Positions 43,281-56,065 of a DNA stretch of 64,000 nucleotides are shown one piece after another (the first letter of the stretch is position 1; each line of letters starts with the position of its first letter). The stretch comes from Sipunculus nudus (Eukaryota > Annelida > Sipuncula > Golfingiida > Sipunculidae): positions 27,434,401 through 27,498,400 of the forward strand of contig CM049317.1 of NCBI GenBank assembly GCA_026874595.1, written 5' to 3'. The notes below the pieces were generated by a model. It did not search any database. It had not been told where the DNA came from and saw nothing but the letters and a program-made list of their open reading frames with translations. The position numbers and the translations under genes were made by a program.

Positions 43281-46200
43281 TGAGATTTTCACTGGCGGCT
43301 CGAACCCAGGGTAAGCCAATTGCAGGCTCAATAGGTAGACTAGTACCCTACAGCCGTGTATCACCCATAGATGTTGCGTCCTTGAGTGGCCCTTTGGTGT
43401 ATGGCATAACAATAAGGAGGATTACATAAATGCGGTAGAACATAGACACATAAGTATGTGTCGATGTCCAACTCGGCAGTGTGCGAATTCTTTTTAAAAC
43501 CTAGCTGACATGTTTTCCTCCAACTTATGCATCCAACCCATTAAGCAATCTTTTAAATAGACATTTACTGCGTGACACAAGAAGGCGATACTGATTCATT
43601 GTTTTTACCTATGAACAATGGTTAGTCGAATCACTGATAACCTATAACCCATGAACATTATTCTCTGATAAGAGTTTGTCTGTCTTTCTTTAGTTGAAGC
43701 CAGATATGTAGGCGTTATGAACAAATTGGCAGGTCTTTATCTGACACACTGTTCCTTATTAACAAAGGAAGTGTGTACAATAAGTGCTAAAAACGTACAG
43801 AAAGTCCTCTCTCCTAAGGATATTAAAGACTGCTATTTGAATATTAAATCTTTATTATCATACAAGGTATATAAACCAGCATATTACCGGTACCTGTTAA
43901 TTACGACATTATTTAAAGAAGGGATAAAACGTCATAATCCCTTCATCTCGCAATTTCGAGCAGAGTAGGTAGCCATAGACATTTATCCTTCTGATAACAG
44001 TTACTGCATGGACCAGTCAAGAGAAACGAGCTTAGCTACGTGGAAGAAAGATGTTCAGATTAGTTTTTGTGATCCTGTAGAAGGTACAGTTGTTGATTTA
44101 AAAAGATATTTGTTTTTACAAATATACATTGATATTAACAGCTCAAGGCATCTCCGGTGACACCAGCTGTGTCAAATTGAATTTGTTATCCAAAGATGGC
44201 ACAGGTCATCTTTTAAAAAGTGTCCTTTTTTCTCCTGTTGTTCTTATACATCCAGCTAGATGGCGCGGTATTATACTATCCCTTCTATTTTATCCCTGTA
44301 ATTTCAAGCCAAAAAAAGAAGAATCTCGAACTGATTTAAATTGAATAAGTGGAAGATTTGGTAACTTAAATTGAGGATGAGTTCTCTTAAATGTTGGTGG
44401 TTCTTCGTAAGCACTGAAACCGTTGACATCAGACATAATGGTCCGCTGTGGTCTTGATGGTTAATGTACCTGTTCATTCTGTGTTGTTGGTAGTCAATCG
44501 TGCCGGTCATCTTGTGCGGTATACTGTTGGAGGTCCGATGAACCAGACGGGCCTTTACACTAACATGGTTTCGTCAGACGTACCAATCCTGTCCTGCTTA
44601 GTTGACCAAGGACGTCACACGTAGCGGTCTGTCGTGTGAATTGTGGTCTTTGGATTCAGATGTACATGCCCGTACTGTGACCTTTTGCAATATGCTCCTG
44701 AACGTCAGACGTACCGGTGCTTCGTTTCTACCGTGGTCTTGTTTGTCAGACCGTTACCTTTGTGGTCACGCCTACCGGTCCGTCTTTTGTATTGATATTG
44801 TATATTAGGCTTTCTTTTCTCTCGTATGCTTTTTTGGCCTTGCTTTGTCAGACTTATGGTCTCCATATCTTAGTACATATTTTAACATTTAAAGCAAAAA
44901 GTTCTTTTATATGTTAACACGGCAAATGTTTATTATTGTTTAGATGTGTCTATATATTTTTGGGCAAGATAAACTGAAGTGGTTAAAAAAGGTGCTCGAA
45001 ATATTATAAAAATTGTAAATATAATTACGGCAGACTACATTTACAGAGTGTATAATATGAATAAAATGTGACATCCTTCCTGATTCCTAATATTTACATC
45101 GGTATTCATAAAACAGCATTTGTTTAACTGCGAAATTGCTTAATGTAAACATAATCTTGATAATCTCTTTTGTGATCAGCATCTTTTAGGATTTTGTGAT
45201 TATAGAAACGTTAATGCCGCAACCAGTTAACACTATACACACTCTTATAAAACACAGTATGCCCACTGTTCAAATATACATAACATGTTAATCAATGAAC
45301 GTTAGAGTAATAATTAGTATTTTCCTTGAAAATACTTAATTTCAATATTAAACCATATAGACCTAGGCAGGACGTTGGTATTATGGTTTGAACTGACAAC
45401 AATAAAACATCCACTTAAAGGATATTGCATGCATCAACGAACTTTATATACTGAATCTAACTTTGCGAATATTGGACACAGAACATGATAATTTAGTGTT
45501 GCATTTGTATTCAAACAGAAAATCTAAAATCTAATAGGCTGATTAAGGTATCATTTTTGATCGGTACAAAATAAATTAAGGCAAAGGCTGAGTGCATAAA
45601 CAATCGTCTACGTTTTGCTATAATGGATGACATACTATGGGGCTATTCATTTTAATTAAACAATTCAGACATAAACTTATATTGAAATGACGTATTTGTG
45701 CTTCTTGTCATAATAACCTGGGATTAATATTTCTTTTCTGGGGCGAAGCCTAATATTCAGAAAATCACCAAGCACTAAATCCTAAACATAAGGCAGTTTA
45801 TAATATTTAGGGAAATTTTATTTACCTAAGAATAAAACTTGGCAAGTAGATGAAGTGTTGTAAATGGTATATTACAAATTATAAGTATGCGTGTCTGTGT
45901 TCTTTCTTACACAAACGTCCCTTTATGTACATGTTTGGCTATGATAAAATCAGCAAGTCATTATAACAATAATAAACAGAAGAGTTACATTGCAATCATT
46001 TTTTTCAGAGTGTTTTAATATTTCAAGTGTTAGTATAAACCGGCTTTGAGGTACACGTTCCACTTTACCCACTATTCATGTTTTGATACGCATGTCGTTG
46101 ACATTCTCCTCCATAGGGAAGCAGCGTTCGTACCTGATATACATGATATATATAGTAGATAGTTTTGTGTCAATGAAGGTGTGATATCAGGCATTAAAAA

Positions 46201-46603
46201 AATAATCAACATATGACAACCTATCAACTTGCCTGAATAAGCAATCAAAACGCCTATATCGACGATAATTTACATGCTAAAAACAAGGATCCACGAGGTT
46301 TGGGCCTAAATCCTTGAACTCCACACGGCATTTACTTTCTTTTTTTTTTTGTTTCAGAGTCCTCATTTATGATGCGCGAACCGAAGATAATTGTTTTATC
46401 CCGGCCATGTGTAAATGTACTCGAAACACGTGAAGAAAGGATGTTATGGAAATTGATCATAATGTTGGTTTCGTAAAACTTACCAAAAAGTACAATCTTA
46501 ATGAAAAAAATATCCGGAATAAGAGTGCAGTTAGTGGTTATGGCAGATTTGTTAACACCGGAAGTACCATATGACGATATGAACATCCCTGGAGAGCGAG
46601 TGG

Positions 46604-46611
46604 TGACGTCA
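46604..46611. promoter_or_regulatory. Full CRE-type palindrome TGACGTCA
   Basis: An exact TGACGTCA, the consensus for CREB/ATF factors, lies about 0.5 kb beyond the 3' end of pseudogene E. A single 8-mer is weak evidence of function. Confidence 0.25.
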
Positions 46612-47110
46612 CAGAGGAAAAATGAAGTATACGCGGCGTTTCACTGAAATGTGTCAGTGAACAAACGTTCATCATGGGGGAGGGCGGCTGGGTCGTTGTT
46701 TGTTGTGATTTAGTCAAAGACAGCAATACCTCAATATCCAGGGTGTCTTTCAAAATATTTTCAAAGTTAACATGAATAACACTGGTTTATTTAAAAATTC
46801 CAATTAAAGGCACTAATTTTCAGCAATATCTTTCGTGCAAGGCCTGCGTCCCTATATAAGACCTATCTTTAATTTTTTACTAAAAGTCTACTCCTTAATG
46901 AGACACTTCATCTATTTGAAGAGCTTTCAAACAGACATTAGTCCTGTTTGAGGTTATACATATGAAGACGAATTTAAATAATCATCGAACTTTAAAAGTT
47001 TTGTAAGCAGTGTCTATAAAAACATTGAAAAAATGGTGTTATTTTTTCATGCTTCTGTTAGTCTCTCCTTTTTCACCAGTAACTATTTCATATATATCAT
47101 AACAGTTATA

Positions 47111-48018
47111 TCAGTATTCCGGACTAGCGTAATTGTACTCTTCTCGACCAGAAGATGATGAGGTGAACGTGTACAGCTCTGTAGAACCTTAGTGCCAGTC
47201 CTGACTTGCGCCTTCACCTCGGTCATAATAATCCAGACCAGAAGACGACATGCTTCTCCGGTTGTTATGCCGTAGGGAGTAAAATGCTCAGTACTCCGGC
47301 CACTCCTTGAGAATTGTAGATACCTGGAGACACGGGAAGCCCCCTTGTTTGGAATGAAGAACCTGTACCCCCGAATGGCCCCGACATGTCAGTATACCTG
47401 TTGTTCCTTTTCCAAATGCTTTGGAGCACCGCCTCTTCTTTTCTGGATTTGGAGCAGCACCTTACTTTATTAAACAAAGGGTTAAGGTTACAATAAAATC
47501 GAAAAGGTCTTTGATGAAATACAATCAGGAGCCGAAAAATCCCCAACAAATTACAGGGAAATATTAAGTAATTTTTAATTGGTTAAATAAATACGATCTT
47601 TTCATGAAAATACAATTAAAACATGATCGTTTTCTTTGTATCAATTCATCATCATATCGACCTATATTAAGGTGTTATTGTTCATTACAAAAAAGTTTCA
47701 TGTAAGTTGTAGTTTTACCTCGGCAAGCAATCATATCTCTGTATTACAAACAATGCAATGGCTGTTGTCATGAAGCACGCACCTGTTCCAAGACCAATGA
47801 TTAACATTCCCACATTACCTAGAAAAAAATACAGACACGTGTGCACTAACAAGACACATAGAGTTAAGAATACAATAAGAGTTGGTAAATCACAGCTAGA
47901 AGGAATCAGTTTGAGTTAAGAGCAGTAAATGAATTCTAATATTATGTTCGTCTAGAATAAATCGAAGTAAACAACTTACCATCAGCCCTTACTTGATTGT
48001 TTGGTCTGCTTCCTGTGT
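47111..48018 (-). pseudogene. Pseudogene E: ectodomain-less receptor remnant (stalk, TM, broken tail)
   Basis: Stalk exon 47980-48018 and TM exon 47719-47818 are intact, with splice signals in the family phases. The TM exon is 100 nt as in gene D and encodes MLIIGLGTGACFMTTAIALF. The tail, 47111-47460, keeps NNRYTDMSG and then suffers a frameshift near 47270. In the frame of the distal part a TAA at 47189-47191 replaces the tyrosine of the gene D sequence QDWHYGSTEL. The last codons, including EEYNYASPEY, persist after the stop. No lectin exons are found upstream, where block R begins at 48192. It looks like a partial duplicate of a D-type gene cut off by block R. Confidence 0.78.
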
Positions 48019-48680
48019 CTGTTGATTGACATATAATTACTTAATATGGGCATAAATTCATGTATTTTAGTTTGATCTAATAAACTATGTTTATGTCACT
48101 TATATTCGATTAGTCAAATACTGCGAGGAGTAGTTTATGTTGCTTGGCACAGCCCAACAAGCTACAAGTTTGCTAAATTCAAAGATACTAAATAACTTCA
48201 CACTGTTTTCGAAAAAGCTAACCAGATTGTCTAAACTTTTTTACATTGCATATCATATCATACCATACCAGATCAAACATAGAATATTTTGACAGTATGC
48301 CATGCGTTTGTGTATCTATATAGCATAAATCTAATTCAATTTGATGAATTTGAGGAAATTTATTACTGCCTAAGATCCAAATCTACAAAGTTGCATCTGG
48401 AAACAGGACGCGTTTATTTTCTACATCTGGAAAATGACGGGATATTTCCAATAGCGCTGACTCCTAGCGGGAATATTGATAATTAAGGAAATGATGCACA
48501 TTGTGTTTGTAAAATTCGCCGACAACTATAAGTCATTATTTTTACAGCTGAAGTTCATTAATTAACGGTTCAGTTCATTTCAAAATGACTGGTTTAAAGA
48601 AAAAAATTATCAATTGGTCATTTTTTTTTCTGATTGAGATTCATCCCGATTGTATATTAAATCATTTATATGACATTTGA

Positions 48681-48740
48681 ATTTTCTCCGCTGGCGATGG
48701 GGGTCGATGCCCAATCATCGTTGGGAGACTGGGTTAAGTG
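48681..48740 (+). mobile_element. Partial SINE-like piece shared with block L
   Basis: GGGGGTCGATGCCCAATC keeps the B-box half and following body of the element at 2677-2745. The A-box half is lost. Confidence 0.4.
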
Positions 48741-51115
48741 ACCCCATTCAATGTGCTCCCGTTTCCTCCATCCCTACAGACAAGCCTCCTCCTACTCTCT
48801 CCACGCCCTCTCTCTCTCTCGCGCGCGCTAACACACACACTATTGTGTGTGGTATTGCCTACTAAAACACCTTGTTTATGATGACACAGACTGGTACAAG
48901 AAAACCATATTTTCTCTTAAATGTAAGTTTCCAGTTCTCAAGCAAGCCTTGTGGTAAGCAAACATTTAACGATCAGCGTGAGTCACGTTGTTTACAGGAG
49001 TAAAATGAAGTTATCAATAAATGATCGGACCAGCAGTATAAAGTAAGCAATGGACTTTACACTTTAATCAGGCAGTCGCAAGTGCACCACTACCGCTTAG
49101 GAATACGTCTTTATATAAACGTCATAACTGTATCTTAAAGGTAAATTCAAATAAAACATTTCGAATATCAAACTGGTAAATGACAGTAATTCCAAATATA
49201 CTGAGTAATAGTATTCAGTATAAAAGCTTTTATTTGATAATACTGTTTTGTCAGTTGGCCTGTCGTTATGAAATGGTAATGTAGAAGACCCACGTCAGGA
49301 TGCTCATTACTGTCACCATGCTAACCTTTGTTGAATTAAGTTATACCACTGATAGTTAAGCTCGCTACAATGCTTAGGACCAGTACAATAGTATAACAAT
49401 TTTATAGTATTTGCCAAGTTGATAATGCTAAACATCGTAAAAGAGCATAGGGTCTATATTAAATCACCTTCCAGGCTGACCAGCTTATATGCTGGGTTAT
49501 ATGTAGTAATGACGGTGTTGTCCGGTATGTTTAGTGTCACTTATCACAGCCCATTCATTCTGATCTCCTGACCTGAGAGAGTTCAGCATATCAATCAGGC
49601 TACAAAGTATACAGATAAATCAAGTCTGATGGTGTGTATATTGATGCAAGTATAAAACCGGGCTGTTCAATACATGTATCCCCCTTGAGGCAAAACGTGA
49701 AACTTATTTTAGGGATCTGAGAGGTTCAACAATATGACAACTCTAGTGCTATTGATCCATGAAATTTAAGTATATTTTGTCTGATAAATTAAGAATGGTT
49801 TACCCGACTTTACTATAAACTGTTGATTGGCATTCCCGTTAAATGTGACAGGTCTCCAGTCCTCCATATATGTGCCACTGCCATCTTATTTTGAAACTAA
49901 GCATGCGCACAAAAGTGCGATTATACTTGTATAATGTTGAATTCCTATGGAAAATAAAATATACGTGAAATATAAGTTCAAGGTAAATATACCTTGGGTA
50001 TCAAATTAGTTATTTATTTAATTGAGGAAACCAAAGGCTATCAACATAGCTATATGTATAGCATTATACTTTAGCAAACTCCCAAAGCTAGCTTTGAGCC
50101 GTAAGTTAACCCCATATTTTGTACAATTAAAAAGTATACCACTGCCGCTTATGTATACGGTTTTATCCATCAACATCGAATCACCTAGATCAAGTTAAAT
50201 GAAAGATCATAGATATTAATAAGGAAATTTATATTAAGTCCAATCTTGCTGAATCTCTTGCGATCTCAACGATTTACAAAGAGCTAGAAAGTTTTATAAA
50301 GAGCTCTCTTCAAGAGGCCTGAGGCTAAAAGTGATTTTGGTTTTATGGAGGACAGAAATCCAGTAGCAAATATGTTTAACATAACCCTGATACGGTTACA
50401 ATTAAGACAATGGTATTATCGTCCGCTACAACTGTAGTGATATTAAATGGTTGTAATGGTTTTTTTCAAGGTAATGGATTGACATATGGTGCAAGAGGAC
50501 ACGGAGTATGCATCGAGTCGGGCTTATATGTGTGTTTATGTGCTATCATTATTGGTTTTGTGTGATACTTTGAGTGCCACGTGTTACCGCCCAAAAATTC
50601 CGATCTGCTGACCTAAAATTCTGATCTGACTCATTATATTATTCAGGGTACAAAGTATATAAATAAATTAGGTCTGATGGTGTGTGTATTGATTCACGGA
50701 TAAAATCGTGCTGTTCCATACTTATAGCCCCCTGGAGGCAAAAGGTTTAACAAACTTCAGAGATCTTATGGGTTCAACAATTTGACGAAATTGGTGCAAC
50801 TGATCCAGGGAATTCAAGTATATTTTTTTCTGATAAATTAGGAATTGATAACCCGACTAAACTATAAAATATTCAGTGGTACCCCCTTTAAACGGGACAG
50901 ATCTCCAGTGCTCCATATATGCCACTGCCATCAGCTGTAAAACTTTGCATGCCCACAAAAATATAGTTATACTTGAATATTTTTGAATTTCTATTGGAAA
51001 TAAAATATACATGAAATGTAAGTTCAAAATTAATATACCTTTGGTATTAAAATAGTGATTAATTTTATTGGGGACAACAAATGTTATCCATCTATACATT
51101 ATTATTATGTTCATT

Positions 51116-51118
<3 letters not shown>

Positions 51119-51201
<83 letters not shown>
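51119..51201. repeat. (TA)n microsatellite
   Basis: About 41 uninterrupted TA dinucleotides. Confidence 0.95.
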
Positions 51202-51203
<2 letters not shown>

Positions 51204-52113
51204 TAAGCACTGTCCTTTTCCCTACTGCCAAAGGCAGCTATTACCCGTAAGTTAACCTGAGTTTTTGTTCAATGAAAAAAAGTAACCCACTGCCGCTTAT
51301 GTATACGGTTTTATCCCTCACCTAGACCAAGTCAAATGAAACTTCATGGTTATTAATAAGTTAATTTATATCAAGTTCAACTTGGCTGAATCATACTGTT
51401 CGATCCAATAGATTTTAAAAGGCATTAGTTTCAATAGGTCTAAGGCAAAAAGATTAAGTGAGTTTAGTGGAGGACCGAAATCCAGTTGCATACATGTGTG
51501 ACATAACAAATAATGTTACAATTATAACAATGGTAATAACAGTGTTATTTAATAGACTAAGGGTTGTAAGGGTAGTTATTTTTATGGTAATGTACTGACA
51601 TATCGTGCAAGAGGACACGGTCCATACAGAATATGCATCGAGTCGGGCTTATACGTGTGGTTATATGCTATCATGACTGGTTTTGTGTGATACTTTGAGT
51701 ATCACGTGTTACCGCCCAAAAATTCCGACCTGATGACCTAAGATAGCTCTTTATATAAATCAGGGTACAAAGTATATACATAAATCAAGTGTATGTGGGT
51801 GTATGTAGAGAATAAAGCAAAACCCTGCTGCTATACACTAGAAACCCCGTTGAGCTGAAAAATGAAACTGTAACCACATATATATCAGTGCTTCCATTAT
51901 GTCCCCAGATCAGCGTTCTTTTCTATTGAGGGTCATTTAAGGATATATGAATACAAGTTTTGCCGAACTGACGGCTTGCCTGACTGTATAAACACTGCCC
52001 AAAGTGCCTCCAATGGCGTCCTGGTCACATGTCACACTTGTTAAATCAGAAACAACTTAATATGTAAGCTCTCTGTATCAGTTATATACATCATGTGTAG
52101 CGACATAATTTTG

Positions 52114-52165
<52 letters not shown>
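52114..52165. repeat. (AT)n microsatellite
   Basis: AT run with one AAT interruption. Confidence 0.9.
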
Positions 52166-52166
<1 letters not shown>

Positions 52167-52408
52167 CTTGGAAAAGTATATATCTATATATATGTGTGTG
52201 TCAGTGTGAGATGAAAATTTGTCTCATCAATTGTCCTTTTGTGGTGAAGTATAATTGTCATCATAGTGCGTTGTATTATCAACGTAGATTACCCTTGGTC
52301 TTATCTCATGATGGTGAGTTGTGAATAACATAAGCTATTGTTTCACAGAATTATGTATTATTATGCTGTTATAACCACAGTTTTATAACCACAACATGAT
52401 AATTGCTA

Positions 52409-52411
52409 ATA

Positions 52412-52470
<59 letters not shown>
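52409..52470. repeat. (AT)n microsatellite abutting a hairpin
   Basis: AT run with one ACAT interruption, ending exactly at the hairpin that starts at 52474. Confidence 0.9.
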
Positions 52471-52473
<3 letters not shown>

Positions 52474-52588
52474 GCGATGGTATAGATAAAGAGTGACGCC
52501 TTTTAGATAGATTAACAAGTCTATCTAAAAGGCGTCACTCTTCATCTATACCTTCGCTTCAACTACAGACTAACACGGCTATACCACT
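52474..52588 (+). mobile_element. Penelope-like end with a 37-bp hairpin (tentative)
   Basis: Arms 52474-52510 and 52521-52557 pair at 35 of 37 positions around a 10-base loop. They are followed by AACTACAGACTAACACGGCT. This phrase, with CTAAAAGGYG-CACTC before it, resembles the terminal repeat family I know from Penelope-like elements of reptiles and fish. It lies inside an AT microsatellite, a common insertion context for such elements. Absent from block L at the corresponding place. Confidence 0.45.
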
Positions 52589-53175
52589 TATATATATATG
52601 TGTGTGTGTGTGTGAGAAGGTCCGATTTGCACAGGTGCCGTGTTGTGTAATTTGTCAATTTCTTTTCGACAATTCTACCACGCTCATCTGTACTGACGCC
52701 CGGGTGTGTTATCTCAGCTGCACATATATATCTTGTGAAGAGATGTAGACATATTTATATCTTGGCAGACGTATGTAGTGCCACTCACTTTCATTTGTTT
52801 TCATATAGGGCAACTGTTATATGTTTTTGCCGATCAAGATATACTATCAAAAAAGAAGAATAAAGCTGTTTGCATGAATGCATTTATTACATACAGTTCA
52901 GGAATTTTATGTACGTCACCTGGTTAATTGAAGCATTGGTATTATGGACGAGAAAGAGGACCGTCGTATGATCTATTCCAACGAGTAAGAGATAGAAATA
53001 AAAAGGCGGGAGTTATTAAAACAAAGCTGGTTAAATATAGCTACTTTTTCTCATGTTCTTATGGTCTGTTACCTGGCCAAATAGGAGGACCATAAGATGG
53101 ATGCTCATGATGTTAAAGCAGACAAGACAGTATATTTCCGTTCGAGCAAAATAGGTATACCAATCTTTTATTGTT

Positions 53176-55524
53176 GCATGACCTGTCCCTTTTCTACAGA
53201 GGATGCCAAAATCATCAAATATTATCAAGACAATTTGAATGAGCTGGCTTAAAATATTGCAAGGTCTGTACATATATAATGTCAAAGGTTGTACAAGTGG
53301 TTAGAAAGAATTAAACAACGGTATATGAAGACTCTTATCTTCACTCTACTTTGAACAGTGTGGCATTAATTTGCCTTTTTTATTTGTTTGGTCTGTGATT
53401 AGATATTTTAGGCTGCCGTTTTAATCCTTAAGAGGTTTTTTGTGGTAAGTCGCATCCTGTGATTTAATTGGTTCTTGAGTCCAGGTTGCTCACAATTTCC
53501 GATAGCCCTTTAAAATATCAATTAACAAACTTAAATTCAAACCGACACGGCCAGGTGCATATATTTATCAGTTCACTTGGCAATGTAAACTCATTGAATG
53601 AATATAAAGTGGTAAACAATCATACCAAATTATACTCAAAACCAATATAAAATCAGTTTTTACAAATTTAAGAAAACCATTACATTTTATTAAAAAATCA
53701 CAACAAAAATTGTTATAATTCTTTTAATTTCTGATCATGTGAATTATACATCTGACGAAAAAGTAAATAAAAATTGTGCAAAAATTACCGGAGGTTATGT
53801 TATATCCGAGTGTAGCTCATTCTAACGCAAACTAACGTGTCACTATAGAACTTTGGGTTTTAGTCGGAGTAATCCGCAATCATCGACACCAGTGTAAATA
53901 TTTGGAAACCGGCAACATTGCTAAAGGGCATTGATCCCGCGCGGGACACAGCATACAGTTTTTTTACCTAGATATATACATTTCTGGGGCATACACGAAA
54001 TGTTCTCAGGCATACAACTCAAATCAACAGCATAACCTTTGTACAGTTTAGGTTGTTCTTCTTATCCCACAGACAATAGAAAACAACACAGAAATGTAAG
54101 TTAAAAATTACCACATGGCCGATCTGTCCATAATATTAAACTGCCTGTTATTAAAAAAGCATTCTGCACTGAACAGACCAGCAGATCCGACCTATCTCCG
54201 CACAGGGTAAAAATCTAGTTAAACAAATATGCTCGAAATGTTGTCTAAATTGAGAATATAATGTCGGCAGACTATTAACCATCTTTACTGGGTATATGAT
54301 GAAAAAAAAATGTGACACGTCATTCCAAAGTCCAAATATTTGCCCGGGAATTGATATAAAAAAGAATGCTAAACCCCACAAGCCATTACAATAAAAATAA
54401 ATGGGGGACTATATTCTTAACAACGTTTTAAGGTTGAATGTCTCAGTGTTAGCCTAACTATCAGCTTTCTTTTTTACCTGGTTTTCTGTCTGAAACACAG
54501 GTCGTAGACATTCTCCTACTTAGGTTTGTAGCGTTCATACCTCCGTATATACTGTAGTTGTCAAAACTTAATCTGATTATTTTGTTATGTTGCAAATGTC
54601 TGGATATAAGCGCGCCATATTTGCTAAAGTACCAAATGCTAAGTATTGGATATTAAGTTTAAGACAACCTCACAGGCGTCAAGCAAATTTAAATGGTGAA
54701 AATGTCATAAACGTGGTTTGAATATTTTTTTGAATGACAACTACGACTGAAATTGAATTAATTTATTGGAAATGTGTTCTTGAGTATAAAACGTATAACG
54801 TATACCAATATACACGCGTAAAATTGGAACGATAAAACATGAATGATATATGACAAATTAACCACTTGATTTTTAAGAGAATTAATAAGTGGATATAAGC
54901 CCTATTCCAACAAGGATTATTTACATGCTGAAACATTACCAGTAATGAGCCTTGGAACTAGAAAAATGGTCCGCGAGGTACGCATTAGAGTGGGAATGGA
55001 GGTGAAATACGGAAAACAGTTCTGACCACTCTACTCAGAATATTTTTATATGACATTTGGTTTGTTGTAATTATCTACTACTGTTTAAATAGTGAGAAAT
55101 GCTGTAATTATGGCAAGTGTTATATCCATATTTAAAACAAATAAACGGTCGAGTTTCCTTCCAACAATTACATTTAGCTTGGTTGTAAACAAATGAGGCC
55201 TTCACCCTTTAAAAAAAATGTGCCTCGATCCTTATAATCCATAGGGCATTTCTTTACAAATTTCTATTTCAGAGTCTTCATTTTTTACTTAAATTTTATA
55301 TCTTAACCAGAAAATTCCTCTTTTTAAAGAGTAGTTGAGAGACATAGCATTGTTTCAGTCATAATTGAGCGTACACACATACCAGGACCAATTCACACAA
55401 TTTTGGACCCATTTTGGTTAGCAATATCTTTGACATGTTTAAGTTCAGGATTGAGTGAATAATCTGTGTACTCTTTCCAAGCCTTTGTAGGTTACTCCAC
55501 TTTCATCAATAATTATTTTGTATT

Positions 55525-55528
<4 letters not shown>
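53176..55528. other. 3' flank of gene D, no gene recognised
   Basis: From 53740 it matches the flank of pseudogene E (42790-47100). Before that it is single copy. Small open frames (53031-53285, 54151-54381, minus) have no recognisable motifs. Confidence 0.5.
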
Positions 55529-55566
<38 letters not shown>

Positions 55567-55621
55567 CTAAACGTTAAGCACGCGGGAGCACTATACTGCA
55601 AGCACTGGAACCTATTTAGGA

Positions 55622-55673
<52 letters not shown>

Positions 55674-55674
55674 T
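55529..55674. repeat. Two (AT)n microsatellites beside the gene D tail exon
   Basis: AT runs at 55529-55565 and 55624-55674. They start about 35 bp past the gene D stop codon, so they would fall in its 3' UTR. Confidence 0.9.
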
Positions 55675-55710
55675 AGCATACGTATACAATAGACATTACA
55701 TACATACATA

Positions 55711-56065
55711 TCAGTATTCTGGACTAGCATAATTGTACTCTTCTTGACCAGATGATGCAGATGTGAAGGTGTAGAGCTCTGTAGAACCGTAATGCCAGTC
55801 CTGGGCTGCACCTTCTCCCCGGTCATAATAATCAAGACCAGAAAATGACATGCTTCTGCGGTAGTTGTGACTGAAAGGCTCAACATGATCCATACTCCTG
55901 GATACTTCATGTGAGTACTGGGCACCAGAAGAAATGGGATTTCCCATGTTTTTGGAATAGCCCGACATATCAATATAGTTGTTCCCTCTCTTCCTGAAAT
56001 TCGCTGACCGTTGACTAAAGAGACTTGGCCGTACATATTCGCTCTCTGTTGAATCAGACCTAGGT
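55711..56065 (-). CDS. Gene D cytoplasmic tail exon
   Basis: The tail has 117 residues after the TM. NNYIDMSGY carries the family YxxM motif. The second YxxM of genes A and C is absent. Other tyrosines stand in SEYVRPS, LDYYDR, WHYGS, ELYTF and EEYNYASPEY-stop. A basic patch, FRKRG, precedes YIDM. The match to pseudogene E runs to the last codon. Confidence 0.8.

Larger units (their letters stand above)
42790..47820. repeat. Paralogous block carrying pseudogene E (matches 53740-56440)
   Basis: Shared landmarks with the gene D flank: ATACATCTGACG (42820 and 53745), TGCTCGAAAT with CGGCAGACTA (44992/54230) and GACATTCTCCTCC or GACATTCTCCTAC (46099/54509). The tail exons follow (47111/55711). 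The stretch 43150-44970 has no counterpart in the D block and contains a SINE-like piece and otherwise unassigned sequence. Confidence 0.65.
48192..53175. repeat. Segmental duplication block R (paralogous to 1467-6172)
   Basis: Collinear with block L in the same orientation, with internal units starting at about 49598, 50640 and 51755 and long (AT)n tracts at 51119-51201, 52114-52165 and 52409-52470. It sits between pseudogene E and gene D, where E would need its lectin exons. No gene recognised. Confidence 0.8.

Noticed and set aside
47265-47549. An intact alternative tail for copy E
   Set aside because: The frame holding YTDMSG leaves the family sequence after a frameshift and ends in unrelated residues, so it is decay rather than a new tail.
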